NCBI GenBank assembly: GCA_037042915.1
Contig: CM073200.1
Coordinates: forward strand, 806,001-870,000
Direction of reading: 5' to 3'
Length of the DNA: 64,000 nucleotides
Source: Auricularia sp. M13
Taxonomy: Eukaryota > Basidiomycota > Agaricomycetes > Auriculariales > Auriculariaceae
Part shown: piece by piece, positions 34,095 to 45,654 of the stretch
Position numbering within the stretch: position 1 is the stretch's first letter
Layout: the number at the start of each line of letters is the position of its first letter
The notes under the pieces: model-generated
Seen by the model: only the letters and a program-made list of their open reading frames with translations
Database searches by the model: none
What the model was told of the DNA's origin: nothing
Position numbers and translations under genes: made by a program

Positions 34095-37000
34095 TTAAAG
34101 AGCGGTATATTCTCCTGATGCAACGAGCTGGCCGTGAAGAAAAGAATCAAACGGAGTATCAGCGCTCGGTTCAAGGAGGGCCATGGACCTCGCCACCAAG
34201 GCACGAAGTGCATCGTTGACGGTGATGGTGACGGAGCGGGAGCAAGTTGCAAATTTGAAGGGCCGGGCGTCCTCGTGTGCGCGAGTGGATGGCTGACCAG
34301 AGGAGGAAAGATGGACCTGGCGATTCGGAGATATAAAAGTCAGCACAACTGCACAGGGAGTGCAATGAGGAGGATAGACCGACCTCGAGATGATAGTCAA
34401 GATCCCCTGGTGAGGATGGAGAAAGGAAGGGGGCACCACACATGGCATTAACAAAGAGCGCAGCACGGAAGCCATGGTCGTGGGTTTGAAACGCGCCGGG
34501 GTCAAGTATGGAGACGAGGGGTGCAGGATGGCCGCGGCCGTGGAGATAGTGTTGGAGCAAGGTCATGATATCGTCAGCAAGGGGCTGGAGATCGCTGCCG
34601 CCTGGGGTATTGATGCGCAGGCGTGGGATGACATCTTGGACGTCAGGCGGGGGGCAGCAGAGACCGATAACCAAGTGCTTGAGTGCCAAGATAGTCGCGG
34701 ACTGCGTCAACGGACCCTGGAAGTCGTAAATAATCTGACGAAAGATGTGAGCATGAGCAGTGATCGAGTACAACACGCGTACGCGGGAGAGTGTGTTGTC
34801 AGGGGATGGACTGCTCCCAAAGGAAAGATCGAGGTTGAAGCCGTCAAAGAAGGCATCCCATTCAGGAGGGTCGGCCAGACGAGAGAGGTTTACACCGAAC
34901 AGGGTGTGGGTGAAGAGGGCGGGACCAAGTGCCTGGTGTTGCTGCGGTGTACGTGGCGTGTTCTAGCAGGTGAAAGACGGCGTCAGGAGGGAAAGGAACC
35001 AAGAAGAAGATGAGTGGAAAAGGCTCACAGGATTTACAGACAGTTCGAGAAGGTGCTCGGCCAGTATGGCAGCATGTGGTGACGAGTCGGCGGACGGAAG
35101 GGGTTGCTTGTTGTGCTCAGGCCAGAGCTTCAGGATAGGGCAGCAGTCAGCGGCGGCGACGGAAAGAAAGGGAATGTCGATGAGATGTTCAAGCAGAGCT
35201 GGGTCTTTGAAGTTAACATGGAGGTATCTCTGGCAAAGGAGGAGGAAAAGGAATGCAGGGTCTATGAAAGGGATGTAGCCTAGACGAAGCAGCGACCACG
35301 CTGCGGCGAGTCCGCAGGCGCGCAGGGTGACCTTCTCGGTGTCAGTGGGATCCACCGAAATGCTCTTCAGCGGCGTGTAGTAGTGCCCACGCTTGCGCCA
35401 GATGCTGTCCTGGGAAACGAAGGACAGGATGCACTGCGATATAGCCGTGTGCTCAGGACCTGGTCCAATGCCACGGCCGCTGGAACACAATGAGCGAGAC
35501 GAGCCAAGCACCAAAGAAAAAAGACACACATGCGGAATGAGTTGAACGTGCCGCAGACAAGCAACTTGATGTTCATGTTGCTGCAGGAGATGCCTTTAGA
35601 CCCGAAGGCCTCTTGAAGGCGCTTGGTAAGGTAGCTGTCGACTGGACGCATCGGAGCAGAGAGGAGCCGAACGAGTTTGGCAATGACGTCACCGAGTTTA
35701 ATTTGATCGTCGGCCACATCGAATTTGAACTCGGCGTTAACGTCGCGGGGTAGGTTCACACCTTTCACGGCCTGCTTAAGATGCTTGCGGAGCGCGAGAC
35801 GGTAAACGGGCCAATCGACATAGGTCGTTGGACTGCGGCGGTTACGGTCAGAGTTATCCAAAGACGGGTCCTCATCCTCGGTGTCGTCCTCCGAATCGCT
35901 GATGACAATAGGTGCTGACTCTTGCGCAACAGCGACGGCACGAGGAGGAGTTGGTGATAAGTCCACGTGGAGGTTGGGAGTTGAATTCACAGGATGCTGA
36001 TTAAATAAATGCGTCAATGTAAGGCAATATTCAGCACTGTGTGCGTGGGCCCGTACCTCCAAATGCGACTCAAGTTGGTGGAGGAAGCGGTCCGCGCGTG
36101 TGGAGGGGTGGACAGGTGTTGCCGGTACACTAGTGGTCCGCGGGGCGACGGGGGACAGGGTAGGTTCAGCAGTAAAGGCGTCAACTCGGGAATGCGCTGG
36201 GCTTGCCGCAACGAGTGAATGAGTGGGCCGAGCATTGGGAGACCAATGGTGTATGGGCGTAACAGCCCGCGAGCGTTGTGGAACGGGAGAAGTGGGCTGC
36301 GCGGGCCATGGTTGATCATTAAAGAAGAGTTCCTCCGAGAATCGCCATGGTTCGTGGTCGACATGCATGGGAGACTGTGGCTGGCAGGTACAGCAGGTTG
36401 TGAGAGTGTGCGCTGGCAGAAATTGGGAGCTACATACCCGTTCGGGAGCTGCGCCGCCCTCAGGAACATGAAACGCAGAGCAGATGCTGTTGCAGCGACC
36501 GTTGATGATCTCGGGCTGAGAGGATGAGAGGTTGCCGTAGAAGTCGACGGCGCGGATGGTGAAGCAGTAATGGGCGAGTGTCGAGAGGGGGATGGCAACA
36601 TCGGATGGCGCATTCAAGAGAGGGCTGTGAACAGGGCCTCGGAGAAACCAGTGAGATTCGGCGGGACCTGCAAATGAAGGGTAAGCATGGAGAAAAGGTT
36701 ACAAAAGGATGGATGTGGAAATTGCAACGTACAGACGTATACGTGGTGGCTTTGAGCAATGCTGGCGGATGGCCGTGTGATGTTAGAGAGCGCAAAGGAT
36801 TCCGCAATCACGTCGTTGCGGACAAAGTGAACCGCGGAGTCGTTATTACGGGACGCAGTACCGCCTTCTCCGGGGTTGACAGATCTTGACTTAGCCTTGG
36901 CAGGGACCTTGCGTGGCACGAGTAAGCGGAATGAGGAAAGCCCGGGAGGTAGAGAGGAGTTGGAATCATGAAGGATAAAGCCGCCGCGTGTAAGATGCGA

Positions 37001-38250
37001 CGAGACGGCAGATAGGATAGTTTCATATAAGCGAGGCGGTGCGAGGTCCGAGGGTTTGAGGTCAAGGTGTGCGACGAGGCCGAGATGCCTCATGCGCTCA
37101 AGAAGTGCAGGATAGCGGTGGGGGTCGAGGCGAAGGCGGTTAAAATCTTGAGGCAGTTGCAGCGCCTCCAGTGTGGGGAACGACGACGGAGAGATGAAGG
37201 GTACAGATGGCTATGAAAAGAAGAGTAATAAGTTGGGGTGAGGGGACATAGGATGAGATGAAAGGAGAGCGTACGTCAAGTGGAAATATCATGATTTCAG
37301 TCGAGAAATCCTTTGACTTGGGGGGGCGACCGCGGGGACGGGCAGCCGAGCTGTATGGAGCAGCAGCAGCGCGCGCCACTGGCTGCGACGACGAGGATGA
37401 CGCAACGGGTGCTTGGGACGACATGGTGGTGGGAACGTTGTGAATGGGAAGAGGCGGGGCAACCCGAGATCCCACGTTACCACGGGGTACAACGCCGGAG
37501 GAAGGTCGGTGCCGTGTCGCGCTGAGAAGACGTTGCTCGTTGGCAGCAGTCGTGCTGGGCAGATCGGATGTGAAGAGCTCGACCCGGGAGTAAGATGACG
37601 AGGCGGCGGCCAATTCGCGATCTCCAGGCGTGACGGACGGCAGTGGGTGGGAGGAGGTAGACGGTGGAGGAAAAGAAGATGGTCGAACAGCGGCTTGCGA
37701 TGGGGCCGAGACGGCTGCGGACACGGGGCGTGGGGCTGCGGGATTGGGCGTCGCTGCGATGGATGGCTGAGGGTGTGCAGCAATTGAAAACCTGTATGTA
37801 TGACAGTGCGATCAGAAAAGCGACTCTAGGAGTACGACGCATGAGGTGCAACATACTCTCGGTGACTACCAAAGGGATGACCACAGCGGCAAATGCAGAG
37901 AAAGAGGCGACTGCCACGAGTAGCCTATGAAAGCGAGAAGGGTGAGAAGAGGGTCCATATAAAGGATGAGAGAGGAGCAAGTTACGCACAAGAATGAAGA
38001 TGAGACAGTCGCATTGTTCTTCTGCACAGTGTGCCCTGGGAGGGATCGGGCCATGCTCGATGAGGGTATGATGACAGTTTTGGCAGTCATCATAAGGTCC
38101 GGGTTGCTGAGGCTGCAACAAATGCAACAAAGGAGGGGTGAGCAAGGCGGGCAAGCAGCGGAGGGAAGGAGACGCAAGGAGAGACGCGTACCTGAGAAGG
38201 ATCTGCAGGCCGCGCAAACCAGAAGTGCTGACACGGGCAGAAGACACAAA
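34095..38250 (-). CDS. large HECT-like protein (Agaricomycete type)
   Basis: A multi-exon gene. The C-terminal exon encodes FKFATCSRSVTITVNDALRA to FLHGQLVASGEYTAL, the form of a HECT C-lobe end with a cysteine in the TC position. Before it come LLQHYLHGRGHPAPLVS, HGFRAALFVNAMCGAPFL and, further upstream, GRGIGPGPEHTAISQCILSF, all typical of HECT-like proteins of mushrooms. The middle has an acidic SDSEDDTEDEDPS stretch and VDSYLTKRLQEAFGSKGIS. An upstream exon has an AT-hook-like ARPRGRPPKSKD before a GTACGC donor, joining to PSVPFISPSSFPTLEALQLP. Near 38130 an exon reads CQNCHHTLIEHG and later AHCAEEQCDC, a probable zinc-binding module. The first exon is not fixed, so 38250 is approximate. 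Predicted role: ubiquitin ligase-like, inferred from fold only. Confidence 0.55.
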
Positions 38251-38503
38251 AGCGCGACATCGTCGCGAAGGGAATGCTTGCTGAGCAGGTGCTGGAGGTT
38301 GTCAGTGGATAGGAGGGCGGAGGGCGAAGGGATGGGTGCGAGGGGGAATTTCGAACGTGATGAACAAAGAGGACTTGGCTTATAGAAGAGTGCGTGCGGA
38401 TGGTGCGACCAGTGGACTTGGGCCTTGCGAGGGCAGAGCGCGTGGGAAGTTGGGATGTGAATCAATCAGTGGATCAATGGGGACCAGCCAGTCAGGGAGT
38501 CAT

Positions 38504-40386
38504 ATGATGATGGATGCCTATCTCGGAGCAATCCTTGAATTGAAAGCTGCGGATAGAGAGATAAGGACTGTTCGAGTTTAAATGTAAATCAATCGCAGGA
38601 AGAACCGCAGGAATGCGATGCAGGAACGATTTACCATTTTGTTTGTGTGAAGTGGATTTTGATTTTGATTCAGATGACACAGGAGCGAACTGCAGGATAA
38701 AGCGCGGGAAGGACCACGGGAACAAGCGCAGGAACTGCCGATCACAGTTCCTGTGCATTTTTCGATGGTCCAGAGCTGATTCCTGCGGGAATCCTGCAGG
38801 AACGAATTATTCTGTGGTCGGCCGGAGGCAAATAACGTGATTCCTGCGGTTATTCCTGTGATTTCGCAGGAATACACGCAGGAAGGGACGCGGGAATGAC
38901 AAAAAGATTTAATATAAATAGCTTTTGTCCACAGGAGCCCGCCGTACGCCGCCGATGACTATGCTCGTGACCTGCTACGCAGGGCACTGTACCGCGACTT
39001 CTGGTTTCTTGCGCTGTGCGAGCACCATTGGAAAGTAGACGCGTTGGCGACCAACTACTACCCGTCGTGGACACAGACTTATATAACCAAGCCCGTCAAA
39101 ACAGAGCAGAGCAACACGCCAGTCCGAGTCTCAAGCGCGAGCACGAGGATGGCACTATGCAGCCCGCGGCGTCCAGTGCAAACAAGAAGGCCAAGCAAGT
39201 CGCGACTGCTCCTTCGGTCAACAGCTTTGGTGTGTGCGTTTCCTTTGGCCACGCTCGGCCATATTCTCACAGGGTTATCTTCACCTCGCCATAACAGGCA
39301 CCGCGCCGCTATTGGGCGTAGCAGCAGCACCACAGCCTGCACTGCCCGCGGCCAACGAAAACCAGCCGAATGGGCAGCTCATTCCCTGTGATGCTGCGCC
39401 GCCATCGACACTGATACAAGCGGCAACATCAGGCTCAGTACAAGGCAACATGGTGACAAGAGGTGTGTTCAACGCACTTTTCAATTGTCTAGCCTGATGC
39501 TGTCCTGCAGAACCTGTCGCACCGGAGACCCACAGGGCGACGTTGAACATCGTCACCAGCGCGCCCATCGCCGAGCCATCGGTGCCATCGGAAGTGGGTT
39601 CCACTACACCAATGGTACATATGGTACGCCCCAGCCACCGACTGCATCGTCGGAGCTATGCTGACGGCGCTGGCATCGTTTCCAGCCTCTGACGGTTGTG
39701 GAGCAGGTCGCGACGGGCGTTCCAATGGATTCGACGGCACCAGCGGTGCAACCTGGCGTCGCGGTCGACATTCCTGCGCACACGCCGGCAAGCGAGCCAA
39801 ATGCCGGAGGACCAGCACCTGCGCCGGGCGTTCCGGTGCCTGCGCCGCCGCCGCAGGGAACAGGCGCCGCTGCACAACCTCCAGCAGCTGCCATTCCCGC
39901 CCTGGCCACACTGCTTGCGCGCGCACAGAGCGCTGTTCAGGGCACGACACCAGCAGGATCAGCGGCGCCCACAGGCCCCGAAGCTTCGTCTGGACCAGCA
40001 CCCGCTGCCGTGTCGTCGCTGCTCGAACTCGCCAGCATCTCGGCGCAGAATGTTCAGGCGAAGGCGGCCACGGTACCGGCACCTCGGAAAGAAGACAAGA
40101 AAGTGCGAAAGCCGGCAGAAGGCAAGATAACGGCAATGTGAGCTGCTCAGTTCATCTGTACCGTGTGCCAGGATGGTTGGTGACATCTCCTTAGGAGTCT
40201 TTGCAAGCAGGAATGGATGGACAAGCACCCCGATGGCCTCCAAAAGGATTGGGACGAGTATTGGCAGCAGGTGGATAGGCAGGTGCGCTGTCCGTTCATA
40301 TACTTCACACACCCGATGCTAATCAAACGAAGGTGTGGAACAAGCTTGCACGCGACAAGAAGAATTCCGAGCCCGCAGCCACTTAG
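38504..40386 (+). CDS. spliced protein of unknown function, low-complexity middle
   Basis: A possible first exon near 38504-38570 encodes MMMDAYLGAILELKAADRE. The first secure exon begins at 38935 after a CCACAG acceptor with YAADDYARDLLRRALYRDF and continues WKVDALATNYYPSWTQ and TYITKPVKTEQ. A frame change of one or two bases before LKREHEDGTMQPAASSANKK has no splice signals. Later exons join cleanly: NSFG to APLLGVAAAP; VTRE to PVAPETHRATL; MVHM to PLTVVEQVATG; KITAM to SLCKQEWMDKHPDGLQ; DRQ to VWNKLARDKKNSEPAAT and the stop at 40384-40386. The middle is alanine- and proline-rich (APAPGVPVPAPPPQ). The family is unknown to me. Because the exon joins are preserved, the gene may be live, with the single frame change needing a look at reads. 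Confidence 0.5.
38594..38896. repeat. cluster of YRCRGGAA octamers in both orientations
   Basis: At least 14 copies of CGCAGGAA, TGCAGGAA, CGCGGGAA, CACGGGAA or their complements (TTCCTGCG, TTCCTGTG) in 300 bp. Clear positions are 38594, 38606, 38619, 38703, 38715, 38727, 38748(-), 38780(-), 38795, 38841(-), 38853(-), 38865, 38877 and 38889. Around 38779-38802 they form a near-palindrome. The cluster sits in the probable first intron or promoter of the + strand gene and about 350-650 bp from the likely start of the divergent HECT-like gene. Confidence 0.8.
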
Positions 40387-41008
40387 CGCCTCCGTCACTG
40401 CAGCAACTACGGTGCGTTTCCGACGTGGTCTGTGACCATAGCCAGTGCAGTGCTTGATTTCATTGCAGGCCTACACAACGGGATTGTTTGGCAGCATCGA
40501 TGTCCGACATCGCGCGCACAGCATCGAATACCGAAGATGCGCCCTGCAACCGATTGTAATGCCACCCTAGTGTGTAGTGCTGTATGATACGAGGCAATAG
40601 ACAGTGCATGCCGTCTACTTGAAGCTACCGCTGTATACCGAGAGCCAGGAAAGATCAAATGTGCAGACGTATGCGGAGATATACCCACATCTATTGATAC
40701 AAATCAGCCAGACTGAGGTAGATGTTCGTGTTGCTCAGTAGAAATAGATTACAACTTTCCCTACTCGGATCTACCGGAAGCTCCGGAGAGCGCGCGCCCG
40801 ATGAGAGTAGCTCTACATGGTATCGAGTAGACCGGCTTTTCACTGGGCATTCAGCTCCGGCTTACGACGAGGGACAAGCTTCGACAGTATACCCATCTGC
40901 GAGAAGTCGTTCTCGGGATGTGGCTACAAGAAAAGGGAGGGTGTAGCAGGTCCGTGGAGTTGCAAAATTTGGTCCGCCTGTTAAAGTATACCCGCCGCGC
41001 GGGAGCAG
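40387..41008. other. intergenic, no gene seen
   Basis: About 620 bp between two co-directional genes. No motif recognised; it presumably contains the promoter of the kinase-like gene. Confidence 0.4.
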
Positions 41009-42343
41009 TTGATGTTTGCCCGGAAGTGCCGCCACGTCCGACAGAGCAACATGGTACACTCGCGCAGTACGACGGTCGAGTACGATGAAGACCTGATGCC
41101 CGGGGAAGTCTTCTGGGTCCAGCATCAGCCCGTGTTCGCAGATCTTGGTTACGAATTCCGCCCGCGTTACCGTCCAGGTTGGCGAAAACGCAGACGACGT
41201 CCGATCCTGGATTTCTTCAAACCGTTGATTTCTTTTCTTGGGGAGGATACGGTCGTTTTACGGGTACGTTTTCCCTCGGATGTTGCTGCAGAGTCTGACT
41301 TACTCGTTAGAATCGTTATGTCATAGACGCCGTTCGCAAGAGTGACGGTAAAGCAGTCGTTGTGAAGATGGTCCGGCCTCTCCGTTTAGGCGGCGGCGAG
41401 GGTTTTATAAGCTCGTGGCTTTCGCGGGATGAAGTTCGTCACGAGCCAACAAATCACTGTGTGGCCCTGCTCGCGACTCTGGATATTGCGGCATGCCCAG
41501 ACTTCACCTTTCTGGTCTTTCCGCGATTGGTTCCATGGGATGTTGAACGTTTTTCTAGTCTGTCTGAGGTCTTAGACTTTGCTAGACAAATTCTGACAGT
41601 AAGCTCTCTGCGTGCACTCATGGCCATTGCATTGACACTGTAGGTTAGGGACTCGCTTTCATCCATAGCAACAATGTCGCCCATTGGTCAGTCCGCCTTC
41701 TCACAACCCATTCTGCGGAGCTCTCAACCATTCCACGCTCAGCGATATCGGGGAGGCCAATATCATGATGGATGGCTTGCATCTCTTCCAGGACGAGCCT
41801 CACCCGTGGAGCTCGAACTTTAAGGCCGACATGAGTGGCTGGGCCAGGATATCTTCACGCAGCGGCGTCAAGTACCTCTACATCGACTTCGGCCAGTCCA
41901 TGTACCTCGAACCCGACGCTAACCGCAACGTCGTCAAAGGGAGCTTCGGTCAAACTCGAGCCATCCCTGAGTTTTTCAGCGGAGCCCCGTTCGATCCTTT
42001 CAAAGTAGATGTCTATTGCCTAGGAAGACTCATCTTGTGGCATTGCATCAATGTGGGTCGCAATTGCGCTCTCAGCTTGTCTGCACTAACGGTCAGGCAG
42101 TCGTACTCTCACCTCGAATTTTTGCAGCCACTCGTAACGCGTATGATGGATTTAGACCCGGCACGCAGGTGCAGCGCGGCTGAGGCTGTCATTCAATATG
42201 ACGGGCTTGTGACTAATCTCGACGAGCATGCTCTGCGAGCATCAGTCACAGTGACCCCTTGGTCGAGGGCTGATTTATTGGAACGAGAGAAAGAGCTTTG
42301 CCGCCAGTTCTCCGCAGGACAGTCAGATAGTAGTGACACGTAA
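41009..42343 (+). CDS. divergent protein kinase-like protein, HRD changed to HCD
   Basis: Four exons, 41009-41263, 41311-41598, 41649-41686 and 41743-42343, join in frame to 393 residues. Exon 2 has DGKAVVVKMVRPL, with a VAIK-like lysine. Exons 3 and 4 together give GLAFIHSNNVAHCDIGEANI: the catalytic loop has aspartate and asparagine in the right places but cysteine in place of the HRD arginine. YLYIDFGQSMYL supplies DFG, and FDPFKVDVYCLGRLILWH matches the DVYxLG helix. The N-terminus, MPGEVFWVQHQPVFADLGYE, is typical of an Agaricomycete kinase-like family whose members usually have HRD here. An arginine-less HRD argues against activation-loop phosphorylation control but does not exclude catalysis. 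The C-terminus has a short acidic serine-rich tail. It is convergent with the F-box gene at 42426. Confidence 0.75.
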
Positions 42344-42425
42344 ATGAACAGCGGAGCATATTTTTGTGATTCCAAAGACCGTCAACAGAAGAACGAATTC
42401 ATCCCATAAATCGCTGCAGCCAAAT

Positions 42426-43961
42426 TCACTTTGACTCGTCGAGGAGGAAATCCACCTGTTGGACGACCCAGTGCGATATCTCCGATGCGGTGAACTTGAC
42501 ACTAGATATCCTACTCGGCACACCAGGAACCTCGCATTGAGCGCCGCTTCGCGCGCGGAGGAGTCGCAGGAGAGTGTCGCAATTTTCGGGCTCGAGAGTC
42601 GATGTGCCATGAATCTCGATTCGCTCCAACGTGGGCAAGTCCCATTCTCCATCCCGGTCTCCAGACAATGCGTCCAGAAAAGACGAAGTCACAGCGCAAT
42701 CCTCGAACCTGAGCACACGAAGACCACCTAAGGGGCGCAGGGCTTCGAGGTGAACTGAACCAACACGGTCACCCTGCAGCGATATTTTCCATAGTGTCCG
42801 GTTTATCCTTTGCCAGAATGGCAGCAGGGCGGGCACATAAGTCGTGGAGACGTCCATCGACTCGAGTGCGGGGAGCGTGATTTCATTGGCGTTGGCAACC
42901 AACGCAGAGCATGTGGAAGCACAGATGGAAAGGATGCGAAGGCGAGGGAGTTCAAGAGTGCGGTCGAGGCGGTAGTCCAAGTCTGGCGGAGGGTCGACGA
43001 GCCTGACGGTTAGGGCTTCCACGTTCGGTGCAAGGCGCAGTATGGACCATAGAGTACTGCATGGTATCTTGACGCGCAACTTCAACTTGACGAGCTGATG
43101 CAGCGGTGCAGCCGAGATAGACGGGATCACGTTGCAGGTGTCTGAGATGAAGAGGCGAAGCTTTGGGGCAAACGGAAGAAAGGCTGGGATGTCCGCACTC
43201 CATTGGAGCTCTTGGCTAATGCCCACTGACACAATGGCGAGCTCCTGGAGAACTGGAGTCGGACAGCGCAATGCCCCCAGGTCCCGGAGCTTAAGTGACC
43301 CCTTTGGGATGGAAAGCTCGAATCGCCGCCAACGCCTGGTGTGCGCACTGACGAGACCGATTATCCTTCCTTCAACCGTCTTGTTCGTCCAAAGTCCTGC
43401 GCGACTTTGTTCCCAGGGCAAGAGGATGTCGAGTGATGCGTCTGCAGAGCGCTGAAGGAGCGTAGTAACCATCTCTAGTGCGCGAGCATTTCTGGGCACA
43501 GGTATGGCAATGTAACTCCACAACGCGCCGGTCGTCAAAGCCAAATTTCGCCATCGTCGACACACTGCGGCCAAGACAAAGGGAAGCTTTGAGCGCGCGA
43601 GATTGCATGCACCGAGGCCAAAAGTCTTCCACAGGGGGTCCGGCTCCCGCGCCCTACAGAGGAACACGTCTCGAAGGACCTCTAGAGGTAGACGGTGAAA
43701 GGCATGCGCAGCCAATTTTGCCCGAAGCCGCGAGGTGGTGGTACGCAAGGCGTCTCGGCGTGCGCTTATCTCGGATAACTGGCTGGACAACGCCTCAAAG
43801 TGTGTGCGAGCGGCGGACAGGGTAAGCTCGGCATCGCGCTGGGCTTGCTCTATGAGCCGAGCATGCTCTTCGACCTTGGAAAGCTCATCGTCGTCAAATT
43901 GTAGCCTTTGACGCCACAGATTCACAGGACCGTCGCCGCTCATGGTCGAGGTTGCGAACAA
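42426..43961 (-). CDS. coiled-coil/F-box protein, single exon
   Basis: An unbroken 511-codon frame. Residues about 25-85 form a coiled coil (ELSKVEEHARLIEQAQRDAE onward). The F-box follows at about 94-150: HRLPLEVLRDVFLCRAREPD, then FVLAAVCRRWRNLALTTGAL and WSYIAIPVP. The rest is leucine-rich (VKLKLRVKIPCSTLWSILRL, LPRLRILSICAST, LPTLERIEIHGTSTLEPEN). The second methionine, MSGDGPVNLW at 43943, may be the real start. This architecture, a short coil followed by the F-box and irregular LRRs, is the commonest F-box layout in Agaricomycetes. Likely an SCF substrate receptor. It is the intact member of a head-to-tail pair with the gene at 44118-45654. Confidence 0.85.
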   Translation of the reverse strand: MFATSTMSGDGPVNLWRQRLQFDDDELSKVEEHARLIEQAQRDAELTLSAARTHFEALSSQLSEISARRDALRTTTSRLRAKLAAHAFHRLPLEVLRDVFLCRAREPDPLWKTFGLGACNLARSKLPFVLAAVCRRWRNLALTTGALWSYIAIPVPRNARALEMVTTLLQRSADASLDILLPWEQSRAGLWTNKTVEGRIIGLVSAHTRRWRRFELSIPKGSLKLRDLGALRCPTPVLQELAIVSVGISQELQWSADIPAFLPFAPKLRLFISDTCNVIPSISAAPLHQLVKLKLRVKIPCSTLWSILRLAPNVEALTVRLVDPPPDLDYRLDRTLELPRLRILSICASTCSALVANANEITLPALESMDVSTTYVPALLPFWQRINRTLWKISLQGDRVGSVHLEALRPLGGLRVLRFEDCAVTSSFLDALSGDRDGEWDLPTLERIEIHGTSTLEPENCDTLLRLLRARSGAQCEVPGVPSRISSVKFTASEISHWVVQQVDFLLDESK

Positions 43962-44117
43962 AGACGTTTCAAATTCAACTCCGAACTTTCCGCCGAGTTG
44001 GTTCCCAGAAATTGTGATCGATATGATAAACTCTGAGCTTTTGTCACCCTGTATATTATATTATTCTCCCACTATTTAAGACCGCATTACAATGCACATG
44101 GATATTACGACTACACG

Positions 44118-45654
44118 TCACGACGAACCACTATCTAGGAGGAAGCGTACTTGTGAAATTAACCAGTCAGGTACATTCGGGTTCTGGAAGTCAACATGTC
44201 GGATCCTGCAAGGAGTACCGGCTCCTCCCTGCGCGTGAGCTTCCTGTCTGGCGCGCAGAAGGGCCATGAGTGATTCGCCATAGATCGTGTCCGAGATGAT
44301 GACGAGCGACTGAAGAGCTGGCATAATCCACCTGGCGTCGGCACCCTTCTCCGCGAGACCAAGCAGGAAGGTGTCGTCCACAGAACAGTCCGCACCTATC
44401 GTAAGAATATCGACGTTGGTATACGGATGGAGAAACTGCACATCGTCCGAGTCCAGCACGGAGTCGTCTATGATTTCGAGGTGCCTTATTTTATTCGGAA
44501 GTGTGCTCCCACAGTGATAGTAAGGCGGGCAAAGATTCCCCCAACGCCGCGAGCTTCGTAAGAGCCGGAAAAGACACCAGGGCTGCGTTTGTCGCAAACA
44601 TGATTGAAGCCTGGTGCGTGATCGTCAAGAATGACAATCGAGGGAAATTGATACGAGAAGATAGCATCTCGTGTGGCTCTGGTGGTTCCCTATCAAATCG
44701 CAGATCCAGTGTGGAGAGGCAAGGAGCAGCCAGCCGCAAGATTCCCCATATGACGGCAAAAGGCATGTCTACGAACAGCTCCAGCTCTGAGAGCATGTGA
44801 AGGGAAGGATTGGTTGGCGACATGACGATGTTGCAGAAGTCGGATCGAAAATGACGCATCTTCGGACAGAAAGGTAGAAAGTTGGGGAGCGTTGGCTCCC
44901 AGACGAGGTCCTCGATGTCCCCACCGATAATGCAAAGCTCCTCTAGCTGTGGAGTTGCACCGCGAATCACGCTCATAGAGTCGCGCGAAAGTGCTCCTGC
45001 AGGGAGGTGGAGCTCGAAACGTCGCCAGCGAGCGCAGTGCTCCCCGAGGTGTAGAAGAATTTCCGACTCTAGGGTTCCTTCGCCAGCTGCCCAGGCGAGC
45101 TCCACGTTGCCCTTCCAGGGTAAAAGGACGTCTAGAGACACGGCTTTGGAACGTTCCAGCAATAGCTGGACCCGGGAGAGCGCATGCAGTGGTATCGTCC
45201 CATTGTTGAGAGGGACGGATATGAACGCCCAAATTTGTGGAGTGAGTAGCGCGACCTTCCTCCATTGGGAGCACACAGCCGCCAAGGCGAACGGTGCTCG
45301 GACAAGCTTCGCCTGCGCAGTGTGCACAATATCGGGCCAGCCATCATTGCGGTCAAAGCAAAGCAGGACCTCGACGAAGATCATACGTCGGAGCTCGGGC
45401 GGCAGGCGTCGAAGCATACGTGACGACAGGCGCTGGCGCAGCGCGCGGTTTTTCTGGAGAAGCATTTTGCATTGTGTTGTAATGTCGTTCATCTGGCCGG
45501 TCACAGCGTCGAGATCCTCTTTGGCCACGTCGAAGGCTATCTGAGCGGCACGTTGCGTTTTCTCGAGCTCGCGTCGGCGTGACTCCAGCTTCGCCAGAAG
45601 CTCATCGTGCAGTTGAATGCTCTGTCGCCAGGTATCGGACGCGGCGTTAGACAT
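44118..45654 (-). CDS. coiled-coil/F-box paralog with one internal frameshift
   Basis: Paralog of the gene downstream (42426-43961). It begins MSNAASDTWRQSIQLHDELL, has a coiled coil (LESRRRELEKTQRAAQ), the F-box RMLRRLPPELRRMIFVEVLL, FALAAVCSQWRKVALLTPQI and leucine-rich repeats. The first frame runs 387 codons and stops at 44493-44491 after LLSLWEHTSE. The homologous continuation, NKIRHLEIIDDSVLDSDD to LISQVRFLLDSGSS, is in another frame and ends at 44118. The change occurs near 44500, in a T/A-rich stretch without GT-AG signals, where removal of one base would restore collinearity with the paralog. It is either a recent inactivating indel or a sequence error. No other break was seen in 1.5 kb. 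Confidence 0.75.
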
